A stretch of DNA of 64,000 bases from a virus. The number at the start of each line of letters is the position of its first letter. Within the stretch, counting starts at the first letter, position 1. A program made the position numbers and the translations under genes. Location of the stretch: positions 38,486 to 102,485 of the IMG/VR virus record IMGVR_UViG_3300028883_000037; one strand, 5' to 3'. Below the pieces are notes generated by a model, which was not told the DNA's origin, ran no database searches, and was given only the letters and a program-made list of their open reading frames with translations. This document shows positions 60,726 through 64,000 of this stretch, in pieces.

Positions 60726-60899
60726 TCACATTTTATCGATGTGCTTTCTCGCAGCCTCCCTGATGGGCTCGGTGGCGATAAGCACAAGAACAACGAACCA
60801 AGGCATGGCTATCCCTCTACCCAAAGCAAGACCGCAATCGAACACGACAACAATCAAAAAACAAACGCGCCTGTCTATGTCGTTGTATCGCCGTGTCAT
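60726..60899 (-). CDS. 57-aa two-segment membrane peptide
   Basis: ATG at 60899. Basic start (MTRRYNDIDRR), hydrophobic CFLIVVVFDCGLAL, second segment MPWFVVLVLIATEP, charged end. A second start at the internal MPWF codon has its own AGAGGGATAGCC site, so two products are possible, as in holin/antiholin pairs. Confidence 0.45.
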   Translation of the reverse strand: MTRRYNDIDRRVCFLIVVVFDCGLALGRGIAMPWFVVLVLIATEPIREAARKHIDKM

Positions 60900-61021
60900 C
60901 TAACAAACAGTCATCGCCCAATCCACAAAACACCCAACAAACATTGGCGTTCAACCCATAAACCAGATGAAGGCAATCCTGCTAGATACGCAAGAATAAA
61001 AATGAAGACTTACGAAGACAA

Positions 61022-62152
61022 CTAATGAAGAATGGGACCCAAAGGTTCAGAATGCAAAATTGCGTCCTGAACTGTCTTTTCTTTCTCCTGTTGTCCCTCG
61101 GTCCTCATCTGTTCACCATTCAGACTCAAAGAACCACCGCCAGGAGCAGGTATATTACCGAACTTGCTCCTGACATTTCCAATCATAATCTTAGCTTCTG
61201 CAATCAGAGCTCTCTTAGTAAGTTCTCTAGCCCAAGGGCTTCTGAAATGGTTAACAACCGGGATGTATTCTATAACTACAGGAAAACTGCCACGTGGTGT
61301 TGGAAACAACCTAATCTTATTATCTCCTTTAACTTCCCATTGTCCCTCGGTACCCAATATTCGCTGACTGAATTTGCGATACGATAACAACATGTGGTAA
61401 TCAAGGAGTAAATTCTGAATGCCAGTAACGTTTCCTATATTGAACAGGAAACTATTATGTACGACAAAATCGTTTGCAATTAAATTATGAAATTCTTTGG
61501 TTTCAAAATCATATGTCTCAAATTCACCAACTTCTACAATTGATGATATTTTAGCTAAGATTACAGTATCTGATTTCCTCATATAAAGGCGCTGATCAAC
61601 TGTGAGGTCCTTTGCTAACTTCCAACCATTTTCACTCATAAACTTATGATTAAATGATGCAACAACAGTAGAATCATCTGCGGTTATCTCTAAACATTTC
61701 TTCATACCTGATTCTTTTCTACTGATAATCTCATCTTCTACAATATTGCCGTTACTATATGACAATATCTTAGACCCTACCTGTAGGTCTCTCGCTTGTA
61801 TTTTCCCATCATACAACGAAATAAGACAATCACCGCGCAGACATTCAGCTCCAAATATGTCACCAATACGCGTGGTCGCCGGATCCCACGAAACATTCTG
61901 AACCCAATAAGCGTCCTGGGGCAGATTATAACCATTAACCAAAGGCTGAGTATTAAAGTACGCATACTTCTGTTCAGAAGGAAAGTAAGTAGCTATAAAA
62001 TCACAAGTGGATCTTATAGCCTGTTCCAATTGCGGTTCTGTAATCTCATTAGCAATTACAGGGTGGCCAAGTGTCGATAATACCTCGAATTTGGTCTCGT
62101 CGTTGTTCTTACGTAGTACAACGGGTAATTTATCAGGACCAATAATAGCCAT
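61022..62152 (-). CDS. neck / head-completion protein (gp13-like) with mini-intein
   Basis: 376 codons; about 246 residues when spliced. The C extein carries LLLDYHMLLSYRKFSQRILG, then the beta strands of TEGQWEVKGDNKIRLFPTP, then a basic helix (KIMIGNVRSKFGNI) and a Gly-rich turn with LSLNGEQM, a pattern common in T4-type neck proteins that seal the filled head. The intein splits DIFGAE | SFLFNIG. Ribosome site AAGGAGGATTTTTGA. Assignment to gp13 specifically is tentative. Confidence 0.6.
   Translation of the reverse strand: MAIIGPDKLPVVLRKNNDETKFEVLSTLGHPVIANEITEPQLEQAIRSTCDFIATYFPSEQKYAYFNTQPLVNGYNLPQDAYWVQNVSWDPATTRIGDIFGAECLRGDCLISLYDGKIQARDLQVGSKILSYSNGNIVEDEIISRKESGMKKCLEITADDSTVVASFNHKFMSENGWKLAKDLTVDQRLYMRKSDTVILAKISSIVEVGEFETYDFETKEFHNLIANDFVVHNSFLFNIGNVTGIQNLLLDYHMLLSYRKFSQRILGTEGQWEVKGDNKIRLFPTPRGSFPVVIEYIPVVNHFRSPWARELTKRALIAEAKIMIGNVRSKFGNIPAPGGGSLSLNGEQMRTEGQQEKEKTVQDAILHSEPLGPILH
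61454..61843 (-). mobile_element. mini-intein in neck protein
   Basis: 130 residues (104-233), from CLRGDCLISLYDG to IANDFVVHN before Ser+1. Block B is VVASFNHKFMS, with Ser where Thr is usual. No nuclease domain. Confidence 0.9.
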
Positions 62153-62216
62153 TCAAAAATCCTCCTTTCCTATTTTTAATTTACATAAAGAAAGGAGACA
62201 GACGAAAGGAGAAAAT

Positions 62217-62627
62217 ATGGCCGAATACAAGATAGAATACCAGAAAATAGACCAAGCACGATCTTTCCCGATACCCACATGGTCAGAAAAATTCGAAAAG
62301 ATCGACGACGAATGGCTATGGATCTGGAAACAAGACCCAAAATGGTCCTTCCCCCTACAGGAAGTAAGAGACAATTATAAACTAGCATTACAATGCTCAA
62401 GAGATATACTCGACATATTCACAGAAGCAGCCGAAAGAACAAAAAGAGAAATATCTCTCAAACACAAATGTCCAAACTTCAACTTAACAGAAATAGAAGC
62501 CGGAGAAACAGGAGCAGAATTCTGCAGATGCTTTCCAGAATGCGAAAACAGACATGAAAAAGCCGAAAAACTCGAAGAACACATCTACACCTGGTCCGAA
62601 TTACTCTGCACCACCATCGGGGTCTAG
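62217..62627 (+). CDS. hypothetical Trp-rich protein, 136 aa
   Basis: Start at 62217 after GACGAAAGGAGAAAAT. Contains several Trp (DDEWLWIWKQDPKWSFP) and Cys/His in the second half (HKCPNFNLTE, then FCRCFPECENRHEK), a possible zinc site. First of three short plus genes divergent from the neck gene. Unknown function. Confidence 0.5.
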   Translation: MAEYKIEYQKIDQARSFPIPTWSEKFEKIDDEWLWIWKQDPKWSFPLQEVRDNYKLALQCSRDILDIFTEAAERTKREISLKHKCPNFNLTEIEAGETGAEFCRCFPECENRHEKAEKLEEHIYTWSELLCTTIGV

Positions 62628-62628
62628 C

Positions 62629-62934
62629 ATGATTGGCGGGATCATCATAGAAGTAGCAGAAACAGACAACAAAATCTTCGTAGACGTACATAGCACAATA
62701 AACACCCAGACCATCGGAATACTACTCGAAAAAGACGAAAACAGTTCCCAAATAGAAATCGGGGACCTGGTTTGGTGGCATGGAAAATATGCATTTTGGA
62801 CACCAGCAGAAAACCACACCAAAAGCAGAATGCAACTCAAATGCAACTTCGACTATGACGTACAACTAAATAAAATAGGACCTAGCGGAGTGATATTGCC
62901 CAACAGACCACAAGACAGAGTATATAAGGGATGA
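62629..62934 (+). CDS. hypothetical protein, 101 aa
   Basis: Not recognised. ATG at 62629, 2 bases after the previous stop. A small beta-barrel-like sequence (IIIEVAETDNKIFVDVHS, then IEIGDLVWWHGKYAFWTPA). Confidence 0.5.
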   Translation: MIGGIIIEVAETDNKIFVDVHSTINTQTIGILLEKDENSSQIEIGDLVWWHGKYAFWTPAENHTKSRMQLKCNFDYDVQLNKIGPSGVILPNRPQDRVYKG

Positions 62935-62935
62935 A

Positions 62936-63049
62936 ATGAATACCAAAATACCAGGCATATGCGCCAAGAAACTCCACATAAAGAAAGACTGTGTAGAATT
63001 TAGAGGGAAACAGGGTGTTATATCAAACAGGAAATATCAGAATGTTTAG
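62936..63049 (+). CDS. small basic protein, 37 aa
   Basis: ATG at 62936, one base after the previous stop, with AAGGGATGAA as ribosome site. Basic with two Cys (CAKKLHIKKDCVEFRGK). It ends the plus run before the tRNA gene. Confidence 0.4.
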   Translation: MNTKIPGICAKKLHIKKDCVEFRGKQGVISNRKYQNV

Positions 63050-63114
63050 AGGAGTGTATAAATGAGGACAACAAGAATTCTGAGGTGTATGTAGTTGTGA
63101 CAGTGAATCACAAG

Positions 63115-63186
63115 GCCACCATGGCTCAGCGGTAGAGCAGTGCCTTAGTAAGGCTCAGGTCGCAGGTTCGAATCCTGCTGGTGGCT
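63115..63186 (+). tRNA. tRNA-Thr-like, anticodon AGU
   Basis: Acceptor GCCACCA/TGGTGGC, D arm GCTCAGCGGTAGAGC, T arm GCAGG-TTCGAAT-CCTGC: a sound cloverleaf. The anticodon stem GTGCC/GGCTC has a T-T mismatch at its second pair, with loop TTAGTAA, giving AGU (Thr, ACU/ACC). A34 is rare in bacterial tRNAs except Arg. The discriminator is T and CCA is not encoded. Confidence 0.8.
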
Positions 63187-63188
63187 CT

Positions 63189-63695
63189 TTAAATTGGGAA
63201 GTGAAAACCACCCTCGCCATAAATAACACCATTAACTTCCATCTTAAATACATCTAAAGAAATTATAGATTCCAATTTATTCTTTAATTCCGTTACGATA
63301 GCGTCAAGTTTTATATCAGGCTGTCGGAAACCATTATGTAGACTTGGCCCAGTCTTGAATTCGCCCGAGTTTATAACAGTTTGTGTTCCTACTGGAGTTC
63401 CGGGGACTAGGGTATCGGCCATAGCACAATAATGCCCACTTATTGTGAAACGGGCTGGTCTATCACCGAATTGTCTAGTAAATGCGACTGGTTTGGCGAA
63501 GTAAAAGGGCAGGTCCGTACATACGTCATCATCAAGCAGAGCTTCTATTGTGTCTGCTTGTCGTTCTAGATCACGTATGGTCTCGAACCTCTTGCCACGT
63601 ATCGGAACCACCCTAAGATATGCCGTAAATGGGACCTTCCTGTCTAATGGCCCATGTGGCTTCGTTCCTGGTGCTTCTGATAGTTGTTGTGGCAT
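63189..63695 (-). CDS. hypothetical virion-cluster protein, 168 aa
   Basis: Not recognised. Pro-rich N terminus (APGTKPHGPLDRKVPF), then beta-like strands (PFYFAKPVAFTRQFGD), ending VNGVIYGEGGFHFPI. It abuts the tRNA-Thr gene convergently and lies downstream of a partial gene at the window edge. Confidence 0.45.
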   Translation of the reverse strand: MPQQLSEAPGTKPHGPLDRKVPFTAYLRVVPIRGKRFETIRDLERQADTIEALLDDDVCTDLPFYFAKPVAFTRQFGDRPARFTISGHYCAMADTLVPGTPVGTQTVINSGEFKTGPSLHNGFRQPDIKLDAIVTELKNKLESIISLDVFKMEVNGVIYGEGGFHFPI

Positions 63696-63714
63696 TGGTA
63701 CACCTTACCATTGT

Positions 63715-63742
63715 CGGAGCAACGTTTTTACACGTTGCTCCG
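63715..63742. terminator. 11-pair hairpin with T runs
   Basis: CGGAGCAACGT pairs with ACGTTGCTCCG. Read on the plus strand it is followed by TTTTTATT; on the minus strand no T run follows. It lies between two minus genes, so it may work as a factor-assisted terminator or as an RNA barrier. Confidence 0.5.
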
Positions 63743-63766
63743 TTTTTATTCAATGGTTAAGAGGCT

Positions 63767-64000
63767 CTACGCAGTGAAGGCGTCGCTGGGACAAGCAGTC
63801 CGAAGCTCGCCGTACAGATCGTCAGTGATGTTGGCCTCTGTCTTCTGGATTTGGATCTCACGGGGGTTGCCCGGAAGACGTACCGGAAGATCAAGACCGC
63901 TGACGCCTGCGTATACCTCGCTAAGGGTGCACGGATCACGCGGCGCAACAACAACCGGATGACCGTAACGGAACGCATCCGTCCGGAAACTGGAATCACG
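63767..64000 (-). CDS. partial hypothetical protein (5' part outside window)
   Basis: 77 codons to the stop at 63767, with no start inside the window. The visible end (FRYGHPVVVAPRDPCTLSEV, then LDLPVRLPGNPREIQIQ) is beta-rich and GC-richer than its neighbours. Likely a virion protein by position; not recognised. Confidence 0.5.
   Translation of the reverse strand, partial: RDSSFRTDAFRYGHPVVVAPRDPCTLSEVYAGVSGLDLPVRLPGNPREIQIQKTEANITDDLYGELRTACPSDAFTA

Noticed and set aside
63684-63962. Plus frame at the right edge
   Set aside because: It runs antisense to a better minus frame that continues open to the window end and looks like a virion protein.

Overview
The window is a stretch of a tailed bacteriophage genome, from a large myovirus that shares the T4-type virion plan. 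Recognisable parts on the minus strand are a T4-type capsid protein, scaffold, prohead protease, portal, small and large terminase, a late-type sigma factor, a UvsW-like helicase, two tail-tube paralogues, a very long contractile sheath, gp14/gp15/neck-like connector proteins and an S74-chaperoned fibre. There are no ribosomal or host metabolic operons. The DNA is AT-leaning and most genes overlap or abut. The host cannot be named from this window; a tiny lipoprotein (4336-4419) hints at a Gram-negative cell envelope but does not prove it.

Layout, left to right. 1-2.6 kb: surface-sugar style genes (GT9-like glycosyltransferase, kinase-methyltransferase fusion, collagen-motif protein). 2.6-17 kb: accessory region of small mostly unrecognised genes on both strands, with two CAU tRNA-like genes, a C2H2 zinc-finger coiled-coil protein, an XRE regulator, a HAD phosphatase and an RNA ligase-like protein. 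17.3-21.8 kb: three-gene cassette of a double-HNH protein and two large HTH-nuclease-DNA methyltransferase fusions. 22-38.8 kb: head and packaging genes, interrupted by five inteins and by a Vsr-nuclease/Mom fusion. 38.8-42 kb: sigma factor and UvsW. 43-46.4 kb: tail chaperone with a probable programmed frameshift, and two tail tubes. 46.4-49.3 kb: uracil-DNA glycosylase, radical SAM enzyme, CYTH protein. 49.5-51.3 kb: second Vsr-nuclease/Mom fusion. 51.4-59.7 kb: sheath, connector and fibre genes. 59.7-64 kb: small genes on both strands, an intein-bearing neck protein and a tRNA-Thr-like gene.

The most unusual theme is repeated fusion of homing-type nuclease modules to DNA-modifying enzymes. 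Two genes join zinc ribbons and a Vsr-like nuclease to a Mom-like GNAT modification domain. Two others join HTH arrays and a PD-(D/E)XK or degenerate LAGLIDADG domain to an amino-methyltransferase. All four sit between virion genes or just downstream of the capsid gene. Four virion genes also carry six inteins, one of which ends in Lys instead of Asn. A second theme is base composition: roughly 0.3-2 kb tracts in which the plus strand is either A+C-rich or G+T-rich whichever strand is coding, with flips inside single genes.

All family assignments come from reading motifs by eye; no database search was possible.
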